Shown here: positions 20,022-28,844 of the stretch, one piece after another | How positions within the stretch are numbered: the stretch's first letter is position 1 | Layout of the letters: the number at the start of each line of letters is the position of its first letter | Assembly: GCF_004124235.1 (NCBI RefSeq) | Contig: NZ_CP032487.1 | Span: 620,001 to 684,000, forward strand | DNA: 64,000 nucleotides | Reading direction: 5' to 3' | From: Yersinia hibernica | GTDB lineage: Bacteria > Pseudomonadota > Gammaproteobacteria > Enterobacterales > Enterobacteriaceae | Notes under the pieces: model-generated | The model's input: the letters and a program-made list of their open reading frames with translations, nothing else | What the model was told of the DNA's origin: nothing | Database searches by the model: none | Program-made: the position numbers and the translations under genes

Positions 20022-21455
20022 ATGGTCAATCTCGTTGTAGTTTCTCATAGCGCGCTGCTGGCTCAGGGTGTGGCCGAACTGGCACAGCAAATGACACAAG
20101 GTGGTTGCCAGCTCGCGGTGGCCGCCGGTGTAGACGACCTGGATCATCCTATCGGCACGGATGCTATTAAAGTGATGGAAGCCATTGAATCGGTTTATTC
20201 TCCATCAGGTGTATTGGTGCTGATGGATTTAGGCAGCGCATTACTCAGTGCTGAAACCGCACTGGAGTTATTAGACCCCGAGAGGGTGAAAAACGTGCAG
20301 CTTTGCGCCGCTCCACTGGTCGAGGGGACTCTGGCTGCGGTGGTTGCGGCCTCATCCGGGGCATCCTTGGACGAGGTGTGTGCTGAAGCAATGGGGGCGA
20401 TGGCGGCTAAAGCGGCACAGTTAGGTGAAAGTGTCAGCCCGCCCGCCAGGAGTGATGAAATGGCCAAGGCGGCCCCTGATGCACAGAGTGTGAGTTGGGT
20501 GGTGCGTAATCCTAATGGATTACATGTCCGCCCTGCGGCTAAATTAGTCGAAGTATTAGCGCCGTTTGCCGCAGATTTACTGCTGGAAAAAAATGGTCAA
20601 TGTGTTAATCCCCGTAGCCTGAATCAGCTCGCCATTTTGCAAGTACGTAAAGGCGATACCATTCGTTTACTGGCCAGCGGCGAGCAAGCAGGCGAGGCAC
20701 TGGATGCTTTTATGCAACTGGCCCATCAGCACTTTGGCGAATCTGTCACCACTGCCAGTGATAGTGGATTCACCGGCATAATGGTTCCTCGCCGGACGAT
20801 TACCGCGCCCATACTTCAATGGTTACCCGCCATTCCGGTCTTTTTACCGCGCACCATTAATGCTGAGAATATTGCTAACGAACAATTGCGTTTACATCAG
20901 GCTTTAGCGCACACCCTGGCTGACCTCCAGCAGCTGGCACGGCAGGCGGAACAGCAGATTGGTGCTCAGGCGGCCGATATTTTTACTGCACATGCCATGC
21001 TAATTGATGATGAAGAGCTTTACAGATCAATGGATAAACGGATAGAACAGCAACAGATTTGTGCGGAATCGGCATTACAGGATGAGTTAATGGCCATGGT
21101 GGCGGACTATCAGGCACTGAATGATGACTATCTGCGTGTTCGTGAGCTGGACATTCGAGATATTCTTAATCGCAGTTTAGGTCATTTGACGGGATTGCCG
21201 CCAGTGGCGATTTCAGTCGACAGCGAGATTTTATTATTGGCTGAGGAGTTATTCCCATCGCAAATGATTGGTCTGAATCACCAGCAAGTAAAAGGTATCT
21301 GTTTAAGTCACGGGCATATTCTTTCTCACAGTGCAATTCTGGCCACAGAATTGGATATTCCGATGTTAGTGGGGGCGACAGGTTGCCTTGAGGCCAGTCG
21401 TAATGGTCAAACAGCGTTATTGGATACCGCAACTGGAGCACTCAAACTCCAGTAA
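20022..21455 (+). CDS. dhaM: Dihydroxyacetone kinase phosphotransferase subunit DhaM
   Basis: Multidomain phosphoryl carrier from the PTS to DhaL-ADP. 477 residues (E. coli 472). Order: mannose-type EIIA domain with His9 (VVVSHSALLAQGV), HPr-like domain with His168 (NPNGLHVRPAAKLVE), and an EI N-terminal-like domain whose histidine is in GICLSHGHILSHSAILA. All three phosphorylatable histidines are present, so the relay looks intact. ATG 20022 follows AGGAGGAAAG; the longer frame from 19992 is ignored. Confidence 0.95.
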   Translation: MVNLVVVSHSALLAQGVAELAQQMTQGGCQLAVAAGVDDLDHPIGTDAIKVMEAIESVYSPSGVLVLMDLGSALLSAETALELLDPERVKNVQLCAAPLVEGTLAAVVAASSGASLDEVCAEAMGAMAAKAAQLGESVSPPARSDEMAKAAPDAQSVSWVVRNPNGLHVRPAAKLVEVLAPFAADLLLEKNGQCVNPRSLNQLAILQVRKGDTIRLLASGEQAGEALDAFMQLAHQHFGESVTTASDSGFTGIMVPRRTITAPILQWLPAIPVFLPRTINAENIANEQLRLHQALAHTLADLQQLARQAEQQIGAQAADIFTAHAMLIDDEELYRSMDKRIEQQQICAESALQDELMAMVADYQALNDDYLRVRELDIRDILNRSLGHLTGLPPVAISVDSEILLLAEELFPSQMIGLNHQQVKGICLSHGHILSHSAILATELDIPMLVGATGCLEASRNGQTALLDTATGALKLQ

Positions 21456-21487
21456 ACGGTTTCGTCTCCCATCTCTATCATCATTGA

Positions 21488-21516
21488 GATAGCGGCCTCA
21501 ATTCAGGGCCGCTATC
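21488..21516. terminator. Bidirectional hairpin between dhaM and the island
   Basis: GATAGCGGCC (21488-21497) pairs with GGCCGCTATC (21507-21516). The stop codon of the leftward glycosyltransferase lies in the loop. No T-run on either strand, but it sits exactly between the converging transcripts. Confidence 0.5.
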
Positions 21517-22853
21517 TGAGGAATTAAGCAACTCAGTGGCGTCAGAATTTGGTTTTTCCAGTTATAGCGATCTGCTATTAATGCAGCACTTGCTTGCCTA
21601 ATTTTATCTATTTCAAACTCAGTTAATTGGCAAACATGACGTATAACTTCCGCTAAATTTGCCGCATCACCCGGAATATGCACGAACCCATCAACACCCT
21701 CTTCAACTTGTTCACGCAGGCCACCAGAGTCGGCCACAATTAATAAAGCTCCCTGCTTTCTTGCTAACCAGCGTGATTCCATAGGAATAAGTCCATTCGG
21801 TTCATTTTCAGCAGACAGAATACATGCACGCGTATTACGCCACTGGATCAGACAAGCCATCAGTTCGCGATCAAACGAATTTATAATTGACGTATTTACA
21901 TCAAGCTGGCTGGCTAATGCGGATAATTCTGGCAAGACAGGGTCACTCACGATAACGGTATGTATATCATCGCCCAGATAACTCGCCGCTTTAAGCAACA
22001 AATCATAGCGCTTATAATATACTCCTCGCCCAAGAGTGACTGCCAGTGGGGAGTCGAGTGATATTCCATAAGCAGATAGCGTGTTGCAGATCTCTTGCTC
22101 ACTGCGTATCCGATACCACGGGTCACTGATATTTATCCCGGCGGGAACCGGTATAAATGTTTGTGGGTCAGCGCCATATTCTGAAACTAAGTGATCCGCC
22201 AGAAAATCGCTGATAGTGCCGAGCTTGATATTAGAATCAATCTTCGCCCATTGAATGGGTAATGATTCTGCCATCAGCCGTTCAGGATTGGGTAATGGCA
22301 TTTCATGATTAAATGCGGTGCCGTGGGAGACATAGATAATCTTTAGATTCACCTCTTCGACTGCGGCATGTAAGCTGGCAATTAAAGGTGTAAATGAGAA
22401 TGGCAGTTCATGACAGAATGCTAAAGTAATATCGTAATTCTCACTGATATCAATAATTTTGGCAGCAGCTGCAGCTGAGGATATCTTCCAGTTTTGTAAG
22501 TCACCAAGGAAAGCATCGCCGTAAGGCCATAAACATCCGACCCCATTACCCAAGGTCATATTTGGCACCGTTGAGAATGTTCCCCCCATCTGATTAATTC
22601 TTTCTATATAATAATTACGACAATCTGCATCAAAGAATGAATTATATTTGTTGTATGCAATTTCAATAAAATGAGGTTCTAACCTTATATCATACACAGC
22701 CAGTGAATCAATCACTTCAGGTAGAGCCTGAATTTGCCCTCTGATATAAGAGCCAACCCCACCAACAAAGATTTGAATACCTTCTGTGGATAGATGAATA
22801 ATACCTATTTTTAGATTGTTTTTTTTATAGATTGGAAATATGTTTCCTTGCAT
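21498..22853 (-). CDS. Glycosyltransferase, GT4-like (island gene 6)
   Basis: Predicted cytoplasmic sugar transferase of 451 residues. Seen: N-terminal Rossmann-type segment with the acceptor loop EGIQIFVGGVGSYIRGQ; C-terminal donor domain with LAVTLGRGVYYKRYDLLLKA; and the retaining-GT4 signature region SAENEPNGLIPMESRWLARK followed by LIVADSGGLREQVEEGVDG. These are the E-x7-E and nucleotide-sugar contacts of the glycogen-synthase/GT4 fold. Donor and acceptor are unknown. Last gene of the six-gene leftward operon, 52 bp after the carbamoyltransferase. More AT-rich than the neighbouring dha genes. Confidence 0.8.
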   Translation of the reverse strand: MQGNIFPIYKKNNLKIGIIHLSTEGIQIFVGGVGSYIRGQIQALPEVIDSLAVYDIRLEPHFIEIAYNKYNSFFDADCRNYYIERINQMGGTFSTVPNMTLGNGVGCLWPYGDAFLGDLQNWKISSAAAAAKIIDISENYDITLAFCHELPFSFTPLIASLHAAVEEVNLKIIYVSHGTAFNHEMPLPNPERLMAESLPIQWAKIDSNIKLGTISDFLADHLVSEYGADPQTFIPVPAGINISDPWYRIRSEQEICNTLSAYGISLDSPLAVTLGRGVYYKRYDLLLKAASYLGDDIHTVIVSDPVLPELSALASQLDVNTSIINSFDRELMACLIQWRNTRACILSAENEPNGLIPMESRWLARKQGALLIVADSGGLREQVEEGVDGFVHIPGDAANLAEVIRHVCQLTEFEIDKIRQASAALIADRYNWKNQILTPLSCLIPQIAALN

Positions 22854-22905
22854 ATAAAACCTCGAAATTTAAACGAGAAATATGATTTATAGGTATATAA
22901 ATTAG

Positions 22906-24615
22906 TTAACAGGTTATTTTCTTCTTCGATACTCTGTAGTTATTGATAAATAACAGATCCAAGCCACAGCTTAAAAATAGATTAATTGCATCCTTGGGGG
23001 TCTCGACTATTGGCATGCCTTTAATATTCAATGAGGTATTCAGTAATATAGGTATTTTAGTCTCATCAAAAAAAGCGGTTATCAATTTATGGAATTTTCT
23101 ATTGATATCTTCTTTAACCGTCTGGACTCGAGCAGTTCCATCAACATGGACAATTGAGGGAAGATCAGTATGGTATTGCTCTTTTACATAAGCAATAAAT
23201 AGCATGTAGTCACTATCATGATTTAAATGGAAATAGTCATGTACTTTTTCATGTAAAACAGCGGGGGCAAAAGGTCGGAAATCCTCCCGAAACTTCACAT
23301 TGGCATTAATGTGATCTTTCATTTGTGAACTGCGGGGGTCGGCCAAGATACTTCTATTTCCTAAGGCACGTGGCCCGAACTCAGACTCCCCTTGGAACCA
23401 GGCAATAACATGACCAGAGGCAATGGCTACCGCAGCCATAGTTTCAATATCTTCACAGTAAGCATATTCAATCTTATCCGCTTGTTTTTCAAGCTCGGCT
23501 GTCACGCTAATATCATTATAGTTTTTGCCAAAATAAGTTGCACCTGAATGCTTAATTCGCTCTTTTTTGAGGACTTCCAACCAGCCATAATAACAACATC
23601 CGATAGAAAGCCCATTATCGCCTGCTGCTGGTTGAATATATAGATTATCAAACTCACATCTATTAATGAGTTTTTCATTTGCTGTAGCATTTAATGCGAC
23701 CCCGCCGGCATAAGCAAAGTTTTTCATAGGATGAAGTTGATAGTAATAGTTGAACAGATAGAATAAGGCTTCTTCAAGTTGGGTTTGTGCCCAATAAGCC
23801 AGATCTGCATAATATTGGAAGTTATCGTTAAAATGTGTTGGGTGAGTATTTAGTAATGGGTCAATATTTTCCCACCAATCATTACGTAATATCACTTTCC
23901 CAGCACTGAAAAAGAAAGGTTGCCAATTAATAATATTCGCTCTGCCGTAGGGAGCTAACCCCATTAATTTACCTGCACAGTCGAGTTCACCGAAAATATA
24001 CAGTGCTATTCCTTCATAAAACTCGCCAATAGAATTTTCTATTTCCCATGTTGACGCAGGATAAATTTTTCTATCTTTCCGGTTCACCCAACGGGAAAAG
24101 TCTTTAAAGATGGGCATCATTTTACCACTTTGATAAATATAGTAGCTACAGGTTTCCCAGTATCGGTAGCGATTATTAAGATGAATAGTATCTGCGCCAG
24201 AGATATGGGTAATAATGTCATTGCAACTATCTGCACTGCCACCATGCCCATCAATAACGACCACCCCCATATCGTCAAAAGGTGATGTACCAATGGCACT
24301 ATAAGCATGAGCTAGGTGATGAGAAAGTGTGACAATAGGCACCATTGGCGGCAAAACGCGATTCTTCCGATATTCTAATTGCTCGCTAAAAAGTGGGTTA
24401 TGAGAGCTTTGCTCCACAATTAATGTGAGATCATTATATTTAATACCTGCAGCATCTAAGCAGTATTGAATTGTATCATTATCATTAAAGCCATCATGCT
24501 TTATTCTGGATATTCTTTCTTTCTCGATTGCGAATATAATTTCGCCGTCTTTCATTAAGCAGGTTGAACCATCGTGAGATAGAGCCGTGCCAAGAATGTA
24601 AATTGGTTTTTGCAT
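22906..24615 (-). CDS. O-carbamoyltransferase, NodU/CmcH family (island gene 5)
   Basis: Enzymes of this family move a carbamoyl group from carbamoyl phosphate via carbamoyl-AMP onto a hydroxyl of a sugar or antibiotic (TobZ on tobramycin, NodU on Nod factors, CmcH on cephamycin). 569 residues, full length. N-terminal Kae1-like domain: ILGTALSHDGSTCLM, metal-binding histidines in LSHHLAHAYSAIG (His99, His100, His103), VVIDGHGGSADS, and FAYAGGVALNATANEKLI. C-terminal YrdC-like domain: WFQGESEFGPRALGNRSILA and ILLNTSLNIKGMPIVETP. All hallmark motifs are intact. Acceptor unknown. Confidence 0.88.
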   Translation of the reverse strand: MQKPIYILGTALSHDGSTCLMKDGEIIFAIEKERISRIKHDGFNDNDTIQYCLDAAGIKYNDLTLIVEQSSHNPLFSEQLEYRKNRVLPPMVPIVTLSHHLAHAYSAIGTSPFDDMGVVVIDGHGGSADSCNDIITHISGADTIHLNNRYRYWETCSYYIYQSGKMMPIFKDFSRWVNRKDRKIYPASTWEIENSIGEFYEGIALYIFGELDCAGKLMGLAPYGRANIINWQPFFFSAGKVILRNDWWENIDPLLNTHPTHFNDNFQYYADLAYWAQTQLEEALFYLFNYYYQLHPMKNFAYAGGVALNATANEKLINRCEFDNLYIQPAAGDNGLSIGCCYYGWLEVLKKERIKHSGATYFGKNYNDISVTAELEKQADKIEYAYCEDIETMAAVAIASGHVIAWFQGESEFGPRALGNRSILADPRSSQMKDHINANVKFREDFRPFAPAVLHEKVHDYFHLNHDSDYMLFIAYVKEQYHTDLPSIVHVDGTARVQTVKEDINRKFHKLITAFFDETKIPILLNTSLNIKGMPIVETPKDAINLFLSCGLDLLFINNYRVSKKKITC

Positions 24616-24645
24616 AACTAATATCCTTATTAATTTATAGTATTG

Positions 24646-26145
24646 TCAGCTAAGTAAATAGGCGAGTCTGCGGGATAGTGCGAGTGTCGTTAATGATGGG
24701 TTGGCAGCACCTGGCCGTGGAAATGTACTGGGGCCGACAGCAAATAGATTACTGATGTGATTAAACTCATGATTGTCATTTAATATCGTCCCGAGGGGCA
24801 GAGTGCTACTTTCATGATTCTCTGTCCCCAGAGGACTAATCCAGGTTGTTGGTACATTATAATTGACAATTCTGGAAGGGGAGCGAAATTGATGGTGGAC
24901 ATCTCCCATGGTGCGGGCATGAATCATAAATCCTGTCTCAAAATCTAGAGGCTCAAAGGGTATTTTTTTATTTTCACACACTTCGCGCCAAAATATATTT
25001 AATTCATCTTTTTCTTTTTGTATTAGTATATTATCGTCATTTCCAAAGTCACATGAAATGGATAATGGTACAATATCATCATCTATTTTTATGTTAATAC
25101 ATCCATGAGTGGAAGGGATTTGTTCACCCATCGTCCATACCTCTAATTCAATACCAAAGTTGGATCTACTGATTGTAAAAAATAAATTAAATCTTTCTCC
25201 AGACATGCTGGGGCTGAAAAATATAGTATCGGGATAGCGGTCAATTAGCGCCTCAATTTTAGCCGGATTTTTATTATGCTCAAATGTGACATTAAATCCT
25301 TGCACAATATGATCAACAAGACCTGTTATTTTTTTCTTTGTAAAATCGCCTGAATCATAGAGGGCTTGAGCGGCTAAACGTGAGTTTTCAATAGTGCCTA
25401 AGGCAAGTACGCATTTATCGGCTAACACGTGATGTATTTTATTTGATGCAATTTCTCTTAATTTTGCACCAATGCATTTCCCATTTTTAATAATAAGCGC
25501 GACTGCTTCATATCCGGGGATAATGAGGGGGCTGTTCCTGAGTTTGTTATCCTCTTTCCAATAAGATAGGGGTGAATAAGCTTCCCAACGACCAGATTCT
25601 CCATGTATTTTGGTCGCTTGGGGGGTAACATTAAATTCAAAATGAGTGAATTTGAAAGAATAGTCAGCATTATCTTTTTTTTCAGCCCAGGCTAATATTT
25701 CCGATTGTACTTGACTATAAAGAGATGGGCCTCCTAACCAGCTCTCTGTAAGGTCACTGACAATCTTTGGCGGCCAATACTTGAGAATTTCGGCCTCTAT
25801 TGGCAAGATAACACCATGCCAGTAGAGTGAGCGGCCACCGACTCTTCGCCGTAAACAGGTTCCTTTTGAGAAATGAGGCTCACTTAAAGATAGCCATGAG
25901 CGGTAAGCATATTTATCAGATTCTTCATTTTTCCAAAGTTCATTGGCTTGCTGATATTCTTCTCCAGCATTAATGTGATTGCAATCATCCGCGGGCCCTG
26001 CCTCTATAACAACTATGTTTTCCACTTCTCTATTATTTAAATGTTTAGCTAACTCTAATCCTGACATTCCTCCACCTAATATCAGAATATTGATTTTGTC
26101 AGGGATCTCTGCCACCTTTTTTGGGGTCGTCTCTATGATATTCAT
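24646..26145 (-). CDS. GMC-family FAD oxidoreductase (island gene 4)
   Basis: Flavoprotein expected to oxidise an alcohol (often a sugar or cyclitol hydroxyl) to a carbonyl. 499 residues. The dinucleotide-binding motif ILILGGGMSGLELAKHL (Gly24-Gly29) is followed by VIEAGPADD. RRVGGRSLYWHGV matches the GMC flavin loop. Near the C-terminus NHESSTLPLGT provides the catalytic His (444) and AANPSLTTLALS the conserved Asn (482). Some aminoglycoside pathways use GMC-type dehydrogenases on aminocyclitols or amino sugars. The substrate here is unknown. No signal peptide, so cytoplasmic. Confidence 0.82.
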   Translation of the reverse strand: MNIIETTPKKVAEIPDKINILILGGGMSGLELAKHLNNREVENIVVIEAGPADDCNHINAGEEYQQANELWKNEESDKYAYRSWLSLSEPHFSKGTCLRRRVGGRSLYWHGVILPIEAEILKYWPPKIVSDLTESWLGGPSLYSQVQSEILAWAEKKDNADYSFKFTHFEFNVTPQATKIHGESGRWEAYSPLSYWKEDNKLRNSPLIIPGYEAVALIIKNGKCIGAKLREIASNKIHHVLADKCVLALGTIENSRLAAQALYDSGDFTKKKITGLVDHIVQGFNVTFEHNKNPAKIEALIDRYPDTIFFSPSMSGERFNLFFTISRSNFGIELEVWTMGEQIPSTHGCINIKIDDDIVPLSISCDFGNDDNILIQKEKDELNIFWREVCENKKIPFEPLDFETGFMIHARTMGDVHHQFRSPSRIVNYNVPTTWISPLGTENHESSTLPLGTILNDNHEFNHISNLFAVGPSTFPRPGAANPSLTTLALSRRLAYLLS

Positions 26146-26170
26146 GATGTATCCTTCTAAAGAAGAAAGT

Positions 26171-27613
26171 TTATTTGAAAACTAATGGATTTAAATTAGA
26201 ATTGGATAACTCACCTCGTAATTTATGTATAAATTCATGCCATGGTTTTTCGGGGAATTTTGATTGAACCAGCAGTTTATTACTGGCTAGCTGCATCTTA
26301 ATATCTACTTCACCCGCAGCCTGTTTACGCATCCATTCAAATAATTGCTGTGCCGCATTCTCAGGCGCATTGGGATTCACTTTTATATGATGATATTCGC
26401 AGCCATAAAATTCAGTGAAAGCAGTATATTCAGTGACGGCGCAAGGAATGCCTGCGATAGCTGCGAGGGCGGGGCCCAAACCGACACTTTCAACATTTTC
26501 GACATTGGGGGTGAATAAAACAGCCCCGGATAAAGCATGACATATGATAAGCAAGTCAATCTCATCTAAATACCAACGATTATCTTTACTCTTATAAGTT
26601 TGAAGCGGAACCTCATCTAAAAATATAATATCATCATCGAGATGCAAAGCATTAACTTGCATTTTTAGACAAAGTGCATACTCAGAGTCTTCATTCATAT
26701 TGCCAAATATAAATAACTTAGGTGTGCATAACCCTTTATTTTTATAAATATTAAGCAGAGAGCTAAAAACATCAATTGATATTTCGATACCTTTGACTCT
26801 AAATACCCTAACAGGAACAATAATTATGGGCGAACCTACGGCTATATTATGTTGATTTAAAAATTCACTATGAATCTCATTAAATCCAAATTTATCTATA
26901 GAAGGTAATATATTGGGAATGACATCGACCGCCAGTTCTGTTGGGTAGTATCTGCATTCATTGGCCAGAGCCTCTGAGGCAACTATCCATTTAGTATAGT
27001 TATTATTTTGTGGTATCGGAGTCAATGCATTGGGAGTTTGTGGGTATAGCCTTTCTGTATGCTCATAAATACTATAGCTACCAAAAAGATCATGCTCCCA
27101 GAAAATTACACCGCCATAGTTTTTTTTCGCCCAATACTCTTTTGCAGCATGATGGATAGCCAGGTTTACCGGAACAGCATCGGAAAGTGTCATGTTTAAG
27201 CAGAATAACCAGTCAATTTCGTTATCCTCAAGCCAATTGATAAAGTAACTTTTATAGTGTTCAGAAATTGCATGTATCTTTTTTTTAATATCGGTTGTTT
27301 CCGACACTGTTAAATATTCATATTTAGCAATGTTACTCCTTAACTGCGTAAATTCATTGCCGAAATCTTCTTCACACATTGAATACTGATGAATAGAACT
27401 CACTTTCATCCATGTCGGATAGTATGAACCTTGGCTCCCGTGAGGGAAGAATTTTATTTTATCTGGCCGCCAGGAAAATCCCAGATCAGTAGGGATTTCA
27501 TGAATTATAATATTACTTTCTATGGCTATTTTAGCTACATTTCTAAATATAGTTAATAGACCACTGGTTGGGAGACCATCTCCTGATATAATCGCCCACT
27601 TCATTTTCTTCAT
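26171..27613 (-). CDS. Glycosyltransferase, GT4-like (island gene 3)
   Basis: A 480-residue protein with a two-Rossmann layout: MKWAIISGDGLPTSGLLTIF at the N-terminus; GVIFWEHDLFGSYSIYEHTE mid-protein; then the donor domain IIIVPVRVFRVKGIEISIDVF, KLFIFGNMNEDSEYALCLK and the C-terminal VESVGLGPALAAIAGIPCAV, equivalent to the GT4 sugar-nucleotide contact region. It is not close to the second glycosyltransferase of the cluster, so two different sugars or positions are likely (inference). ATG 27613 lies 16 bp after the transporter stop. Confidence 0.75.
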   Translation of the reverse strand: MKKMKWAIISGDGLPTSGLLTIFRNVAKIAIESNIIIHEIPTDLGFSWRPDKIKFFPHGSQGSYYPTWMKVSSIHQYSMCEEDFGNEFTQLRSNIAKYEYLTVSETTDIKKKIHAISEHYKSYFINWLEDNEIDWLFCLNMTLSDAVPVNLAIHHAAKEYWAKKNYGGVIFWEHDLFGSYSIYEHTERLYPQTPNALTPIPQNNNYTKWIVASEALANECRYYPTELAVDVIPNILPSIDKFGFNEIHSEFLNQHNIAVGSPIIIVPVRVFRVKGIEISIDVFSSLLNIYKNKGLCTPKLFIFGNMNEDSEYALCLKMQVNALHLDDDIIFLDEVPLQTYKSKDNRWYLDEIDLLIICHALSGAVLFTPNVENVESVGLGPALAAIAGIPCAVTEYTAFTEFYGCEYHHIKVNPNAPENAAQQLFEWMRKQAAGEVDIKMQLASNKLLVQSKFPEKPWHEFIHKLRGELSNSNLNPLVFK

Positions 27614-27629
27614 TATTTATCTCCTGATA

Positions 27630-28844
27630 TTAACTGCTTAGTCGAGTTGATTTTATGGATAGAATATTAATTAAGAAAAAGATTAATATGCAACTGATTA
27701 ATATGGCTATAAAAGCAGTCCTCAGAGAGGTGAAATCTGCTAGTACGCCGATTAAAGGGGGGAAGACCAGTAAACCAATTCTTGACATCCAAGTGGCAAA
27801 AGTAACTCCGCTGGTCGCATTTATATTGGGCAATTGACCAATAAATGATATCGTTAATGGGAATACTACTGATATGCCTAAACCAATGAGAGAAAAACCT
27901 AATATTGTAAAAAAAGATGAGTTAATGGTTATTATTAATGCTACGCCAGATATCGATAATAATATTCCATATTTTAATGTCTGTATCTTCCCCCAGTTGT
28001 TGGTGAAATAATCACCAAATATACGCCCAATAACCATGCATATTTGGCATGCGAGATAAGGCAAGCCAGAAATGACGGAAGAGACGTTATAAATATCTTT
28101 CATATATATTGCTCCCCAGATGCTTGCGGTTTCTTCTATATTGCATGTAAATACTAGAATTATTAAAGATATAATGTAGAGTTTGGTTTCTAGTAACATT
28201 TTTTTCCGTTCTTTATGCGATTTTATATTTAAGTAATTATAGCTAGTTGCAGATGCTTTTTTAAATAGCACCATATATATGGTGAACATTGTTAAATTTA
28301 TCATTAATAATATTAGGTTGAATTGCTCCATTGAAAAACCGAAGCCAATTGCCATTACAGCAATAAACCCTCCCCATATTGTCCCGATACTCCCGGCACC
28401 ATGAACTCTATTAATTAAACTCTGTCCATATGTTCTTTGTATATTCAGGGCCTGAACATTGATGCATGTATCGCCCCAAGAATCAAAAATACCAAACAGA
28501 AAAAGTAATAATGTTATTTCATACCATGATGATGAAAATGCAACGGTTGATATTGCAATGACTAATAATAAAAATGTTATATTTGTTGCCCAATACAGCC
28601 CTATAAAATTGATAAACTTTTTCGATAGTAAACCAAAAATTATCGATCCAGCTGGAATAGCCGATACCATTATTCCAACCATATAGTTGCTGAGATTAAA
28701 CTTTTCTTTTAAATCTGGAATCCAGGGAACCAAGCTTGCATAGGTTACGCCATGAATAAAAAAGAGTATCGATAATATGATACTTTGTTTTTCTTGTCTT
28801 TTTCTTATCATCATTACATTAGCTTCATAGGAGGTTACATTCAC
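27630..28844 (-). CDS. MFS transporter, YbjJ-like (island gene 2)
   Basis: Twelve-segment major facilitator protein of 404 residues, resembling the YbjJ/fucose-permease-like branch (FFIHGVTYASLVPWIPDLKE in segment 1, GIFDSWGDTCINVQALNIQ in segment 4, RVHGAGSIGTIWGG in segment 5). Placed inside a biosynthetic operon it is best read as the exporter of the product, though import of a precursor cannot be excluded. ATG 28844 overlaps the dioxygenase stop (ATGA), showing tight coupling. An alternative start pair lies at 28814/28811. Confidence 0.8.
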   Translation of the reverse strand: MNVTSYEANVMMIRKRQEKQSIILSILFFIHGVTYASLVPWIPDLKEKFNLSNYMVGIMVSAIPAGSIIFGLLSKKFINFIGLYWATNITFLLLVIAISTVAFSSSWYEITLLLFLFGIFDSWGDTCINVQALNIQRTYGQSLINRVHGAGSIGTIWGGFIAVMAIGFGFSMEQFNLILLMINLTMFTIYMVLFKKASATSYNYLNIKSHKERKKMLLETKLYIISLIILVFTCNIEETASIWGAIYMKDIYNVSSVISGLPYLACQICMVIGRIFGDYFTNNWGKIQTLKYGILLSISGVALIITINSSFFTILGFSLIGLGISVVFPLTISFIGQLPNINATSGVTFATWMSRIGLLVFPPLIGVLADFTSLRTAFIAILISCILIFFLINILSIKSTRLSS

